A stretch of DNA of 64,000 nucleotides, from NCBI GenBank assembly GCA_954871525.1, contig OX940868.1, positions 15,910,556 through 15,974,555 on the forward strand, written 5' to 3'. Below are positions 48,100 through 61,125 of the stretch, piece after piece (the stretch's first letter is position 1; the number at the start of each line of letters is the position of its first letter). Made by a program: the position numbers and the translations under genes. This stretch comes from Parietaria judaica. Taxonomy: Eukaryota; Streptophyta; Magnoliopsida; Rosales; Urticaceae. The notes beneath the pieces were generated by a model. The model was not told the origin of the DNA and made no database searches. It saw only the letters and a list, made by a program, of their open reading frames with translations.

Positions 48100-50690
48100 G
48101 TCGCAATTTTGGCTTATGAGGCATAAAAACGTTGTTTAAACTTATTTTGGAGGTTTTTCGTTTTATGCGCGTTTTACGTGTTTTTCTATTTTGCTGACAT
48201 TTTCTCTGTAATATCGTTTTTGCCTTAAGGTTTTTAGGGCTTAACTATGTAAACCGTTATTAATTGATTTGCCTGTCGGATTAGGTTAAATTAAATAAGC
48301 ATTCCCCCAAATTGAGTTCTTGAAAAGTAGTTTGAATTTGATGTACAAACCCTAGAATTCGTGAGCGAATCTATAAAGCGCATTTGGAAGAGTCTAGAAT
48401 ATTCGCATTCGTGCGAGACTAACTATTGGTCTATATGCTCCGCTTCATTAAAATGCAATGTCCCTTTCTGAATATATGTACACCTAATTGAATTACTGTG
48501 TAATTGAAATTTATGATGCTCAAAATATCACACTAGAAGTGAAAATATCGAAATAATTGAAAAATCTCATGAAACAAAATTTTGAAAGTGTTTAAAATTC
48601 GAGTACTCGGCAATATAATATACAAGTAGTTACTCACTAATGATGCAGATAACTGTTTGTTTCTACACAAGATTTTAACCAAATAGAAATATTAGTGGTA
48701 TAAGTATCTAATTATTTACCAAGTGGATATTATATTCTCAATTCCTTTTTCTTTACCAGCAAATAGTACATAAAAGCCACAAAACAACTTTGATGTCAAA
48801 TTCAGCTACATCCGCAAAATTCCGCTACATGTTGGATAATTGATGTTTGTGAGTTTATATCATGGATGTACACGTCGCTCATGTGACAGACCTTAACGGA
48901 ACATGGACGAAATTGAATCTGTTTTGTGGCTTTTGGGGGTTGTTGCCGCTAAAAAAGATATATTAGGACTATGTCGGCGTATCTAGTATAAGACTGAACA
49001 CGTGTGTATCAATTATCCCTAAATAGTAACAATTTGTATTTACTAAAAATACAATTGTTATAATTCTTTAAGCTACAATGAACAGCTATAACTAATGCAG
49101 TTATAAGACTTTGGGAGTTGCACTAAATGATTTGGAGAAATGTGATGTAATTAATACTTCAAGATAATGAGAAGCTAATTAAACAATCGTTAGGACAATC
49201 TAATGTAGGTTTAAATTATGTCAATAAACTTATTTCATGCATTATCTTGTTTTGATAAATTATATCTGTCTTTTTAAATTAAATATCAGTTACAATAAGT
49301 TTTGGTAGGTGATAAAATCGCATATATAGTGAATCAGCTTATTGATCATATTATAATATATTTTTTTTATCATTAAGTCTTTGAATTGTAGATTTTGCTT
49401 ATATAAGATACACTCTTTTTATAATTATCCATAATTTGTAAGATTTAATATGATAATGTTCGATCTAATTCAGTTCCATCATTTTTATTGACTTCATATA
49501 TAGATTATGCAGTAAATTGATAATGAAACACATTATAGAGAAGAAATACTATATATCAAGCATATTTCATGATAAAAATAAAATAAAATAAAATACTGAC
49601 GAGTTCGAATTAATGGTCATTTTGAAACTCAAACCAAAATAGCTAGAGAGAAGCGTGAAAGGTTATATAAAGCCGTCGAGAAGCTTACCTCCGTACGAAA
49701 AAACAGTGCCGGCCCTCGGCTTCATCGCCTAGACGAGAGCGGCCTTCTCACCATCGTTGAGATCATCTTCGTCACCAAACGGCTCACGGTCAAAGGCGCA
49801 GAAGTTGGGTATACGAAGATAACCCTGATGTCAACAAGACTTATTCGGATTGTCGAGCACGTACCCTTACAGTCCATCGTTCAAGTACGTGACACGAAAA
49901 AAAAAAATTATTCGAAAAGAAAAATTATTCATCTTCTAAGAAATTGAGAGAAATTGAAAATGAACAGTAATAGAAAAAGTGATACTAATGTGGTTGTGAG
50001 AGATTTTTAGAATGAACAGTGGTATTAATGGATAATATATATCTATATATATAATTTAAAATTTCAAACATAAATTGCATATTTAAATAGACAAAACAGC
50101 AAAATTCTAGATTTGTTTTAACGGTCTTGAAAGCTTTGTCTGCAAAACCTGCGGGGTATGCCCTAGGAAGCTGCGACGAGAACAACCTAACAACTATATA
50201 TATATATATATTTCATGAGCTCCACAATAACTATATATATATATATATGTATACACACACTAACAATGCGGTCTGTACCATGCTCTAATTAGTCGCTGCC
50301 ATTGCGTAGCAGTCAGGGAATAGGAACAGAAAAACGAAAATACACTTTTATTCCAATAATTATTGATGCAAAAGGAAAAGAGGAATAATATATATATATA
50401 TATATGTGTATATATATATAATATTTAAGAAAAAAGATGAGTAAAAGGTCGGTCGCTAACCCAAGGGAATGTATATAAAGATGTCTCGAAATAAATCATT
50501 GGGACAATAATATATAATAGTTTGCAGCTTACAATACATGCAAATATCAAGAACGTAGAAGGAGATCAGTCCATTGAATACGATGATGAATAATATATGT
50601 TGATGATGATGATCTATATATGATATATGTCTCATCAAATTGTAATATAAATTATTTGTACACAAGAGAAATTAATAAATTAAATTAAGC
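48100..50690. other. Intergenic; GC-rich island at 49650-49890
   Basis: Mostly AT-rich and empty. The island at about 49650-49890 is open in one plus-strand frame without an ATG (including RLHRLDESGLLTIVEIIF). The minus strand, with two stops, reads like coding sequence too (LRIPNFCAFDREPFGDEDDL). It may be a decayed gene fragment. I cannot name it. Confidence 0.4.
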
Positions 50691-50936
50691 AGAGAAGAAG
50701 AAGAAGACATCAAGACTTTAATATTATATAGATATATAGTACTATCTCTATGTCTGGTTTTCTATTTGCTTAAATTCTTCTTCTCCCAAAAAAAAATTAC
50801 AAAAAAACCTAGAACCCTTAATTCCCAATTTTGTACTCAAAATCCCTTATTATTTCCAACATTTTGCGATTTTTTTCGGATCCGATTTCCCGTGAGAATA
50901 TAAGCTAAAGAAGTCAAATGTTACCGAGAAACCTCT

Positions 50937-52097
50937 TTAGATGTCGAAATTCAACGTCATGGAAGCCTTCCCTTTGTTGAGATAATCGACGGTGGAGATT
51001 CCGGCGATCGGGGTTCCATTGTAGAGCCTCAGCTGTAGAGGATGGTGCCCTTGAGAAGCTGCATTTATGGCGGAATTGGAAGACACGCACTCTTCGTGCC
51101 CTTCCGAATTCGGACACTCCATGTTCACCCCGAAGAGCCTCAGCCTCTTCCCGCCGACCGCGGCTGCCGCCCCAGCCTTCCCGTGCCCCACCGGCACCGA
51201 ATCAAACACCATCGTGTCCCCCCCGCCGCCACCTCGGAGCTGCTCGAGCTCGGATTGCCCCGTCCCGGCCGGTGACCTAACATAGAACACCGGCCCACCG
51301 GCCTGGGAAATGTGCGCTCCGTAAGCGTAGGACTGACCGCCGGATCCGGCTCCATAGCTATTCCGGTATGGGACACTGTGATGGAGATGATTCATCGCTC
51401 CGTAATTCATGGACGGAGGCGGACGCATTAGCGCAGGGCTCCATGGGATGGAGCGCGGGTGGAACATGCTTGCCTGCGTGTGAAACATTGTCCCTGGTGG
51501 GTGGTGGTGGTGGTGATGGTGGCCATGGATGTGGTAGTGGTCGGGCGCGTCAGGGCGGCGGCGCCAGTCGATGAAGAGGCGGTCCTTTGCGAGCTCTCCC
51601 AATCCCCGGTGGAACGAGACAACGTCGCCCGCGTCGAGCTTCTTTTCCTTGACAAAGCGGCTCCAGCCCTTGGTCATCACGTAGCTCTGTGAGCTGTTCC
51701 AGTACGAGTACCGGAACCGCCACGGCTTGCCGTTGCGGTCCTCGAAGTTCAAAAGCAAGCCCTTCTCGTTCGCCGCTGAGTCCAAAGGGAAGTACTTCTC
51801 CGCGTGCTGCTTCGGAATCACCAGCCGATTGAGCTTCCCCACGTCGCTGGGGGTAACCACCTTGTCGAACATGTGCTCCTTCTCAACGCTCGCCGCCGCC
51901 GGGGACCGGGCCATCGACCCAAAGCCGTCTTCGTTCTTCGGCATGAGCTCGAGCTTCGTGTCTGGGCCGTCAAATATTAGCGGTCCCTGACCCGCTACGG
52001 CTGTATTCCCCGGCTTGCACTGCGGGGACGAGGATGAGGATGACGGCGACGACGACGAAAACCCCGGCCCATCTCTCCCGGCCGACCCGAACTCCAT
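50937..52097 (-). CDS. NGA: B3-domain transcription factor, NGATHA type, 386 residues
   Basis: One intronless frame on the minus strand from ATG 52095-52097 to the stop at 50937. After a Ser-rich N-terminus the B3 DNA-binding domain spans about residues 74-180 ([20 protein letters not shown] ... [11 protein letters not shown]), with the family signature [13 protein letters not shown]. It has no AP2 domain, so it is not a full RAV protein. A His run (residues 192-199) and a Met/Pro/Tyr-rich middle follow. [12 protein letters not shown] (about 317-328) holds the RLFGV motif, a repression motif shared by RAV and NGA proteins. The end is [25 protein letters not shown] factors act in the nucleus and control leaf margin and style/gynoecium growth; that is family knowledge. 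The GC-rich coding sequence stands out from its AT-rich flanks, so there is little doubt it is a real gene. Confidence 0.93.
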   Translation of the reverse strand: MEFGSAGRDGPGFSSSSPSSSSSSPQCKPGNTAVAGQGPLIFDGPDTKLELMPKNEDGFGSMARSPAAASVEKEHMFDKVVTPSDVGKLNRLVIPKQHAEKYFPLDSAANEKGLLLNFEDRNGKPWRFRYSYWNSSQSYVMTKGWSRFVKEKKLDAGDVVSFHRGLGELAKDRLFIDWRRRPDAPDHYHIHGHHHHHHHPPGTMFHTQASMFHPRSIPWSPALMRPPPSMNYGAMNHLHHSVPYRNSYGAGSGGQSYAYGAHISQAGGPVFYVRSPAGTGQSELEQLRGGGGGDTMVFDSVPVGHGKAGAAAAVGGKRLRLFGVNMECPNSEGHEECVSSNSAINAASQGHHPLQLRLYNGTPIAGISTVDYLNKGKASMTLNFDI

Positions 52098-52640
52098 AGC
52101 CTACTCCGTCTCTCTCTTTCTCTTCAACCTCACAAAGTTACCCTCTCAAGCTAAGCTAGATCTCTGAAGATGAGGTTTTTTTCTTCTTCTCCTTTTTGGG
52201 GTCCAAAGCAAAGCAACAAGAGGATGATAAAGAGAAAGAAGAAATGAGCACGGAATTAAGCTCAGTTCTATATCTATCTATCTATCTATGGATCTCTATA
52301 TCTATAGGTTCTCTTCTCATCCTAGGGTTTCGTGAGGAGGGAGAAGAAGAAGAAGAGAAGTTTAGGGGTAGTTCTCAAGGGAATGAAGGTCGGTGCCTCT
52401 GTTTGACTAAGAAGACTTGTAATAACTCATTATATATGAATAGAATCACTACCACAATACAATACAGCTTTCGAAAAGACTACAAGTGTTGTGTTGCTTT
52501 GGTTCTCCAATCCTCTAGTGTGTTGTTGACCTTGTGCATTGTGGGTAGGATCATATAGAGAGAGAAAGTGAGAGAGAGAGAGCGCTCATACGTATGTGTG
52601 TAGATGTATTTATATACGTATATAGTCTACGAAAATACCA
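52098..52640 (-). promoter_or_regulatory. Leader and proximal promoter of the NGATHA gene
   Basis: Upstream of the minus-strand start the sequence is rich in CT/GA tracts (52110-52200, 52555-52585) and contains a CTAT repeat (about 52270-52290). A minus-strand TATATAAT at 52429-52436 would suit a leader of about 300 bases. Function is inferred from position and motif only. Confidence 0.4.
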
Positions 52641-55590
52641 GCTGTTAAGTGCTACACTACGTCCCTCGAAGCTTCTTTGCCTTGTTTTTCTCCTTTTTTT
52701 TAGGTAGTTTCACCGTCGTGCCCTCGAACTTTACATGTTGGAGCAAGTTGCCTCTCGAGCTTTAATTTCTAACGGAAATGCCCTCTTTAACGTGTGCGCG
52801 ACACGTGACTTAGTTAGAATGAAAGTCGTTTACAAAGTTAGTGTAATAAGAATGAAGAACAATACTTAAAACTTTTTTTGTTTTTAACACGTAAGTGGCA
52901 ATGCATTACGTTATGAAAATATAAGGGGCATCGATGTGAAAATTAAAAATTTTAAGACCTAATGCACCAACATATAACGTATTAGGGATATATTACTAAT
53001 AAATACTTTTTTATTTATTTTTGGTTTCCCTCATTTATTATTACTTTCTCATGAAATAAATTTCGTTTCTTTCTCTCTCTCAGGAGAGAGAGAGAGAGAT
53101 TATGCGGTAGGGACCCATATGTTATCTGGTTGAGCTCATGTGAGCTTGTTGTCCTTGTCATCATCCTGAGCTTTTCTTTCTTTCTTTTTCTTTCAAATTT
53201 GTTTTATATATCAATATATATATATTCGATAAACAATTAATAAATAAATGTTTAATTTCAATTTATTTTGGCGATAAGGACCGAAAGGCCAGCTGTTTTG
53301 GAGAGCACGAGCTATATATGCAATTGATTCATGCAACTAAGATTGGTGGACCATTTATATATACAAACTTCCCCTACCCTTGCAATTTTATACATTCTTA
53401 AAACTAATTTTAGGCTATTATTAACTAGTAAAATTTTCTTTTAATAATTTGTACTTTCAAATATTTTTTTTATTTTTTTTTAAATATACACCCTCATTTT
53501 TCAAAATCAGCAATAAATATGTACCCTTGTATGGGATTTGACAATATTCGTATCAAACCTAAATTTATAAATTATCGTCTCCCTCTCACTCTCACCGGCA
53601 TTCATTGGCTTGCCGGTACTCATTCTCACTATTTGGTCGCGTTTTCTGGTCACCACAACCCTTGGTCGTCTTTGGTTTGTTTGCTCGCTGCAATCTGCTC
53701 ATCGAATCGTCTCCATCTTCTCGTAAAAATAAAATAAAACATGAGATATGTAAAATGTATATTTTATTGAAACTATGAATATATTAGTGACTTTAGCTTT
53801 TTAAATTTGAAAATGAAAAAAATAGTATAAAATGGAAATAAAAATAAGCTTAGAGAGTTCTTCAAAAAAAAAAAAAAGCTTAATTAGAGAGTTTTTTAAA
53901 CTTCTAAAAAAATAGATTTTTAATTACAAAATTTTAAAGTAGAAGATATGTAAATGAAAAACCAAACAAAAAAAGCCCCTATGAACTATTTGTTTCTATA
54001 ATGCACACAAGATTTTTATTTTTTATTTTTTTTGTTTACATGAGGATTAGTTAATGCTTACAAGCTTCTATTAGCCAGTGACATGTTCTTGTTATCATTT
54101 ATTTTGTTATTATATATTAAATACTATTTATCTACCCTAGGGATCTTGACCTTTCTCTTTCTATTAAGATATAATATATATATATATAGTTTCATGTGTA
54201 CTATATATATGGTAAAAATAATTTGTCTGTGACAATATGTTTATCATTTATAATTCACCAGTGGATGCCCATCTTCCACATGGATCATAATCTTATTTTG
54301 TTTAATATTTATTCATGTGATAGACCAACCTAGCAAACATAATCAATAGACAACAAAACCATTAAAGTTTCTAAAATAATCACCAAATACGACATATCAA
54401 TTAAATATCCTTGCTTTCAAAAAACATGTCACAAATATATCTTCCACGTGAAATGTATAATGTGCTTTATTTTTGTGAAAAATAACAATAAATTATTATC
54501 TAATATAGTTAAGGTATATAACGTCATACGTCAAATAATTTTGTTGGTAGTTGATGAGATATTTTTTGGAAGCACTATTTGAATAGCTCAAATGGGTAGT
54601 TTTTTTTTTTGTTTGTTTATTATTGTTTTCGACACTACTCTTTTCATATTAAGGAAAATTTTAGATTTTGTTTCTAATTCCATTTTAATTTCCATTCCAT
54701 TTGTATAATGTAATCTCATATCAAGATTTTATGAATAGTTTGAGTCCTTAGTTTACAATTAGCTTGAGATTGAATATAACGTTTGAAAAGCCTAATTGTT
54801 ATCTGGACTGACAAGTAGTATGTTTTCAGAGTAAATTAACCTAATCAATATTTTAATTTGGTGACCCTAATATAGCATATTTTATATTTATTAATGTCTT
54901 GTAAGTTCTAAACTGGCTTGATTAAATGTGACATGTTACTATATACTTCTGATACATTACATTTAAAAATAAATATATCTGTATAATTAATAAAAGGGTT
55001 GGTGAGAAATAATAGTAGCTAGATTCATATTCTTCCACTGACTAATTGCTGAAATTAACATCTGGCTAGGATATATCTGTCAGAAATTAAACTTTGCACT
55101 ATTAATTCTGATCGTCCTTTATGTAGACTTACACTACGCTTTTGCTTCAACAGACGAAATTAAATTACTTTGAAGAGTTAGAAATAGGCAAGAGTAATTT
55201 CACTAGAATTAAAATAATGATGTATAATGCAGATTATAAATTTATATAAGTATGTGGTACTGGAAGTAGGTTTAAACGAACTTGCTTTCATTAATATGGC
55301 ATGGACCATTATTTGGTGCAAAAACAGACGCTATACAATATAGATATGTGGATGGAGGCATTATACTACGCGTCACATAGCTACCACTCTTATGCATTTA
55401 GTCACATAAGACCCACTTATTTGATTCTATATATATGTGTATATATATATATATATATCCCAAGATCTACTTCATTTTCATGTCCAAAATCAACTAACCA
55501 AACTTAGAGAATTATGCACTCTTTAATTTCCTAGTATATGACTCTACTCTCCATGTTTCACGAGTTAAATATTTGTGACTGTCTAAAATT

Positions 55591-55647
<57 letters not shown>

Positions 55648-55830
55648 TTTTGATATGCCCTTCTTAACAGGTTTTTGATGTGTCGTTTAGTGGACACTTG
55701 GCATTTCTATTATTTTTACTACTCTTTTCTAGTACTGACGGAATTTCTACAACACTATCGATGGAACTTTGAGGAGAAAGAAAATAGTAAACATTAAGAA
55801 ATTTGATGATGATTTTTTTTTAAGTTTATG
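52641..55830. other. Intergenic, no supported gene
   Basis: Between 52690 and 52990 a degenerate inverted pair is visible (CTCGAACTTTACATGTTGGA and CACCAACATATAACGTATTA), probably an old foldback. A long (AT)n run lies at 55594-55646. A 72-codon frame at 53519-53737 has no recognisable content. Confidence 0.5.
55594..55646. repeat. (AT)n microsatellite
   Basis: A pure AT dinucleotide run of about 53 bp. Confidence 0.92.
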
Positions 55831-55837
55831 CCACAAT

Positions 55838-56395
55838 TGAAGTTACTGAGAAGATACCAGGCATAAATACCCCTAAGTAGTTCAAAGTTACAAGAATATT
55901 CTCAAAACTTAAAAGTAGCTAGTGGCAAAATTATCTTAAGTGTCAGAAATTCAAAATTCGCCGGTTCGTCTTTTACTCCGTCAGATGTTAAATGACGTTA
56001 AATGACATGTATGGCGCACTGATGATGCCACGTTAATTTTTCACTATTTCAGCTTAATTTTAATGTTTTACTTTTGCCATGTGTATCACCATTTTGACAA
56101 AATTTTCATGTTATAAATCATTGCGAATTGTACAGGAAAAAACGTTTGGTGGTACATGTTGAAAAAAAAAAACGTAGAATTTTGATTGAAATTGGATAAT
56201 GACGTGTCATCATCAGCGTGCTACATATGCGATTTAACGTCTGGATAATGACAAAGTAAAAGACGAACTACATAATTTATAATTTATAACACTTAAAGTA
56301 TTTTTACCACTACATTAATTTTAAAAACATGTCTGTAATTTTGAATGACTTAACGGTATTTATTAGCCATCGGTATTTTTTCAAAATATTAAAAT
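55838..56395. mobile_element. Foldback element, about 550 bp
   Basis: The left CATAAATACCCCTAAGTAG, AGTAGCTAGTGGCAAAATTA and GTTAAATGACGTTAAATGAC are matched by inverted sequence on the right (GACGTTAAATC-type phrases near 56232, TAAAGTATTTTTACCACTA near 56295). Internal TTTTGTCATT/CACGTTAATTTTT phrases are also mirrored. The arms are strongly diverged and no target duplication is clear. Confidence 0.45.
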
Positions 56396-57074
56396 ATTAG
56401 ATACCTACGTTGATATTTACCATTTTTTATTATATATTAATTAGAGTCTCTAACCCTCTTTCCTTAGCTTTACAATGCGATGATAAATTATTAGATATTT
56501 AGGAAGGATTTTTTTTATATATATATATAAAGTACAAGCTTTACAATGCGATAATAAATTATTAGATATTTTTGGAATTTTTTATTTTTTTTTTGGAAGT
56601 GAAGGGATCGAGACGTACGAGTTAGTTAAATTTAGATGTGATTTATTTTCATATATACTATCTCTGTGATTTAACATGTTATCGATCATAATAGATTCTA
56701 GTCATACGTGTGTAGTTTTATTTTTAAGAGTTGAATTTATAGGTTTCATTGTCATCAAATAGTAATTTATATACTAATTAATTAAATGACAACGCAATGG
56801 TTCTCTGTCATCATGTTTTATTTATTCTTTAATAACTACTTGTAGTAAACTGTCATTTTCATACTAGTTAAGCAATGAAGATGATAAACATTTAGAACTT
56901 TTAAGAAACTAACCTATGGTAGGTGTTTTGTAAATGTCTATTAGTTATATTATTGAGAAATTTATAATAAATTCGATACTGAGTATCTTAGTAATGATTT
57001 AATTTTGATATTTTATTTATCATTTAGAAGCACAAGCTTTATGACATACTGACTTATTCATTATTTTCAATATT
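56396..57074. other. AT-rich intergenic stretch
   Basis: The phrase TTTACAATGCGATAATAAAT (and a one-base variant) occurs twice about 70 bp apart (near 56470 and 56542). No gene or element ends seen. Confidence 0.5.
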
Positions 57075-58790
57075 GTAAATATTGGCTTATTATCGGCATA
57101 TGTCTCTTTTCTTTGACAAACCCGCTCATAATGTTGTCCTTTTTTTTCGCGTCATATATCCCCGTAGTTGTAAAAGTAGCTCAAACTCAACCTCCATAAT
57201 CTTTCAGTCCCATTCCGTTAAACATTGCCACATGTCATGCTTAGATTATTACCGGCATAATTTCCCTTTCTTTGACAAACCTGCTCATTATGTTCCCGTT
57301 CTTTTTTATTTTCGCGTCATATATTCCCGTAGCTGTAAAAGTTGCTCAAAGTCAACCTCCATTAGGGGTGGCAATTCGGGTTGCGTGTCGTGTTCGTGTC
57401 GGGTCTTATTCGTTTTTTACTTATTTTATCTAGACTTAGACCCGCCCCATTAATTAATCGTGTTAAAAGACGAGACCCAGACCCGCCCCATTTAAATAGT
57501 GTGTTTACCGTGTCTACCCATTTAACCCAATTAATAGATACATTTATTTATAAATTATAAATTAATTCAATTTATACTCATTTAACTTAATTTACTTTAC
57601 TATATTATCGAAGATTTTAAAATTTTACTAGCAAGTTTTTATGTTCATCAATTGTAAGACGTAATTAATAAAATAAAAACATAAATTTCATATATAATAA
57701 ACATTAATACACTTAATAACATATATAAAATGTAGAAAAATGTAACCTTTTGCTCTTTAATCGTGTCTAATTGGGTCCCATCGTGTTAATGTGTTCGTGC
57801 CGTGTTTACCCGTTATTTAATCGTGTTAATCGTGTTCGACACGGTTGGACCCAGATCCAATTAAGGTAGATCCAGACCCATTTAAAACGTGTCGTAAGCG
57901 TTTCGTGTTTCGTGTCCGGCCCCAAATTGCCACCCCTAACCTCCATCATCTTTTCGTCCCATTCCGTTAAACTTTGCCATGTGTCACGCTTTGATTTTTA
58001 CAGGCATATGATCCCATTCTTTGACAAAACTGCTCATTATGTTCTCTCGTTCTTTTTTTTATCGCGGCTTATATTCCCGTAACTGTAAAAGTCGTTGTCA
58101 ACCTCTGTCATCTTTCCGTCATATTCCGTTAAACTTTGTCACGTGTAACACTCAGATTGCGCATGTGCTTTCAAAAATTAAATCATTTACTATTATTTCC
58201 CCATTAATAATTATTGAACAAATAAACAGAAAATAATACCAAGACTCAAGCATCGCATGTTATAGCTACTCTGCGACGTAAATATGATATATTATATGTA
58301 TATTTGACACAAATTTTTTTTAGAGAGGTTTGTCTAAAAGCGGTAGTAACTACTTCATCTAGAATTTATTGATGTGGTTTGAGTACATGAGAGAAAAAGA
58401 GGAATCAAAATGATGAATGATGATCTCAATGTAAAATGCCAGACTCAGAAAATAAGTGAGCTCGATCACCTCTTCATGTGGCAAAGTTTAACGGAATGGG
58501 ACGGAGACGACAGAGTTTGACTTTGAGTGATTTTTACAACTACGGGAATATATGCCGTGCAAAAAAGAATGGGAACATAATAAGCGGGTTTGTAAAAGAA
58601 AGTGAACATATGCCAGTAATAATCTGAGCATGACACATGGCATAAAAAAAGGATGACACTGGTTAAGTTTCAGCGACTTTTACAATTACGGGAATTTATG
58701 CTGCGAAAGAAAAGAACGCGAACATAATGAGCGGGTTTTTCAAAGAAAAGGATCACATGCCTATTATAACCCATAAATATTAATACACTC
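57075..58790. mobile_element. Foldback element built of repeated subunits, split by a hAT
   Basis: A unit of about 165-180 bp occurs three times forward (from about 57092, 57250 and 58000). It contains TTCTTTGACAAACCCGCTCA, then ATATTCCCGTAGCTGTAAAA, then CATTCCGTTAAACTTTGCCA. It occurs about twice inverted on the right (58465-58765: TGGCAAAGTTTAACGGAATG, TTTTACAACTACGGGAATAT, ATGAGCGGGTTTTTCAAAGA). The outer ends (ATATTGGCTTATTATCGGCA and TGCCTATTATAACCCATAAA) are also inverted. It is non-coding. The second forward unit is interrupted by the hAT at 57363-57938. Confidence 0.7.
57363..57938. mobile_element. hAT-type element, 576 bp, inserted in the foldback
   Basis: It starts TAGGGGTGGCAATTCGGG and ends CCCAAATTGCCACCCCTA. 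A perfect 8-bp duplication ACCTCCAT (57355-57362 and 57939-57946) flanks it. The subterminal CGTGTTCGTGTCGGGTC phrases and the AT-rich core are typical of non-autonomous hATs. Removing the element and one duplication would restore the continuity of the foldback subunit. Confidence 0.87.
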
Positions 58791-59059
58791 GGAAGATCCT
58801 AGCTCCTATTCTACAAGTTTACCAAAATAGTAATCGGTGGACCGAAAATCTTTTTGTCGAAGACGCTAAAGACTTAATAAAATAAATCAAGTCTATAAAA
58901 GAAGATCTTCAGTGACAGTAGACCACATTAAATTTTTAGTATTCGATTTTAATATTGATAATCTGTACCGGTGAATCATTTAAGCCGAATGCTCTATTCA
59001 ATCATTATATTTTTAATTTATTATAATATTACGTATATAAACTATATTATAGTTATTAT

Positions 59060-59702
59060 TGTTGGTTATGCCCGAACCCGATATTGTATCTCTCGGGTTA
59101 TCGGATATCGACCCGATAACCATAACCGACATAATGGGCCCACTCGGGCCCAAGTATTAATTATGATTCATATTAATTAATAATAGATTAATTAATCCAT
59201 GATTGGGCTTTTAGAAAGCCCATTAGGTGGACTTTTAGAAAGCCCACTAAGTCATGACCATAGGGTATTATAAATACCCTAATATGACTCATAATTAAAG
59301 ATAACACACATCAGAGAACCCCAAGCCACCTAGAAAATTCGAGCTCCTTCCCTTGGTAGTCGAATTTTGGCTTGCTCCCCGGTTCATTCATCGGTTGATC
59401 ATCTAAACACCAACTAGGATCTAACCTATCCTCCGAGGTGTTTTTCGGTCATCTCAAGACGTTCCCGAGTGACGTGGTGTACGAAATAGAGGCGCAACAC
59501 TTGAGGCGCTAAATCCTAAATTCGACAAGCTCCAGAATCAAAGGAATCGGCAGTTATTCGGTACAGTTGGCAAAAGTACCGAAGTTTGGTAACGATCTCT
59601 AAACTGTATCTTAATTCTCGTAATTATTCTAGATCTTTATTGCTCGATGATATCCCGTGATTTCCGCCTCGGGATTGAGAAAAGTCATCGAAAAACCCAA
59701 CA
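59060..59702 (+). repeat. 5' LTR of the second Copia element, 643 bp
   Basis: It runs from TGTTGGTTATGCCCG to AACCCAACA, so TGTTGG/CCCAACA are inverted at the ends. A TATA-like TATTATAAATACC lies near 59267. A phrase GGGCTTTTAGAAAGCCCA is repeated as GGACTTTTAGAAAGCCCA about 24 bp later, each a small hairpin. Confidence 0.85.
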
Positions 59703-59703
59703 G

Positions 59704-59715
59704 TGGTATCAGAGC
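59704..59715 (+). promoter_or_regulatory. Primer binding site of the second Copia element
   Basis: TGGTATCAGAGC, matching initiator tRNA-Met, lies 1 bp after the LTR. Confidence 0.92.
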
Positions 59716-61074
59716 CGGTCTGAGTAATTTTCGAAAATTAGATATGTTAACCGAAATAATTTTAGAAATTTTTTGGGTGTGATTAGATTTTCAGTGGGAG
59801 CGTTAGAAAATTAATTATGATTAATTTTGTGTGTTGTTCGGAATCCGATTTAGAATCGGGATTGATTTTTATTTAAATTTAATGTGTATTATTAAATAAG
59901 AAAAAGGGAAAAACAAACGGCGGCACCACCACCGGAACCGGCGGCGATTTCACCGTCGCCGCCATGGTCCCGGGTGGGGCCGGCGTTTGTGGCTCCCATT
60001 CGATGGGAGCCAATGGGCGACGGCTAGGGTTTCAAAACCCTAGCCGAAATAAATTTTTTTTTTTAAATCGTGTGGGCCTGATTGCATCAGGCCCACGGGC
60101 TGGGTTTAACCCAGCCCACCCACGATTCGGGTGGGGCCTGATTGGATCAGGCCCACGGGCTGGGTTTAACCCAGCCCATTCTCGATTCGGTGGGCCTGAT
60201 TGGATCAGGCCCACGGGCTGGGTTCTAACCCAGCCCAAACCTGCCCAGCCCGGATCGAATTGATCCGGGCACACCCAACCCGGGTCTGACCCGGGTACCC
60301 GACCCGGGTTGGACCCGGGGCTTCAGCCCGGGTCTGCGCTGACCCGGGCCCAAACCGAACAGACCCGGATCCGGGTCCTTATTGACCCGGATCTGGGTCA
60401 AAATTAACCTTTTCCGGGCAGGGGCCTTCGGCCCTGCCCGGTCTCCCCTTCATGACCGGGGTTGCCCGATGGCAACTCGTACGAGCTCGGGTCAATCCCG
60501 AACTCGTATCCCGGTATTTGATATTTAATTATATTTATGTTTAATTATTTTAAAATACGATTTAAAATGTTTATTTTATTTTATTTATAATTATTATAAA
60601 TATCTTTAAATATGAGAATTGAAAATCTAATATATATGATATTAATAATTAATAAATATGATTTATTCAATATTATTATCAATCTTATGAAGTTTGTTTC
60701 CATTATTGTTTATGTTATTCATTTATTGATTTACAAATTGTTTGTTAATAAATTTTATTTATGATCAATAATTCTTAATTAGATTAAGATAATGAATAAT
60801 CTTTTAATTATTATAGTAATAGAAAAGATCTAAACTTTAAAGGAAATAAAAGATATATATATATTGTGATTAAAGATAGTTTATCTATAAGATAGCTATT
60901 TATCTTTTATTTTGTAATATGACAAAACTTGATTAAAGATATCTTATCTATAAAGATAGTTATTTATCTTTTATTCATTTATAGAAAAGATAAATCATGA
61001 ATTAAGATATTTTATCTTTAAGTGATTTATTTATCTTTTATTTAAAGATAAAAGGGTTTGTCTTTAAAATTTTC

Positions 61075-61125
<51 letters not shown>

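Noticed and set aside
51042..51692. Plus-strand and other frames over the NGATHA gene
   Set aside because: Shadows of the minus-strand B3 gene, which has strong domain evidence.
53519..53737. Frame of 72 codons
   Set aside because: No recognisable content, no promoter or splice context, AT-rich neighbourhood.
59964..60274. Frames of 80-99 codons on both strands in the second Copia leader
   Set aside because: They arise from the palindromic GC-rich array and mirror each other.
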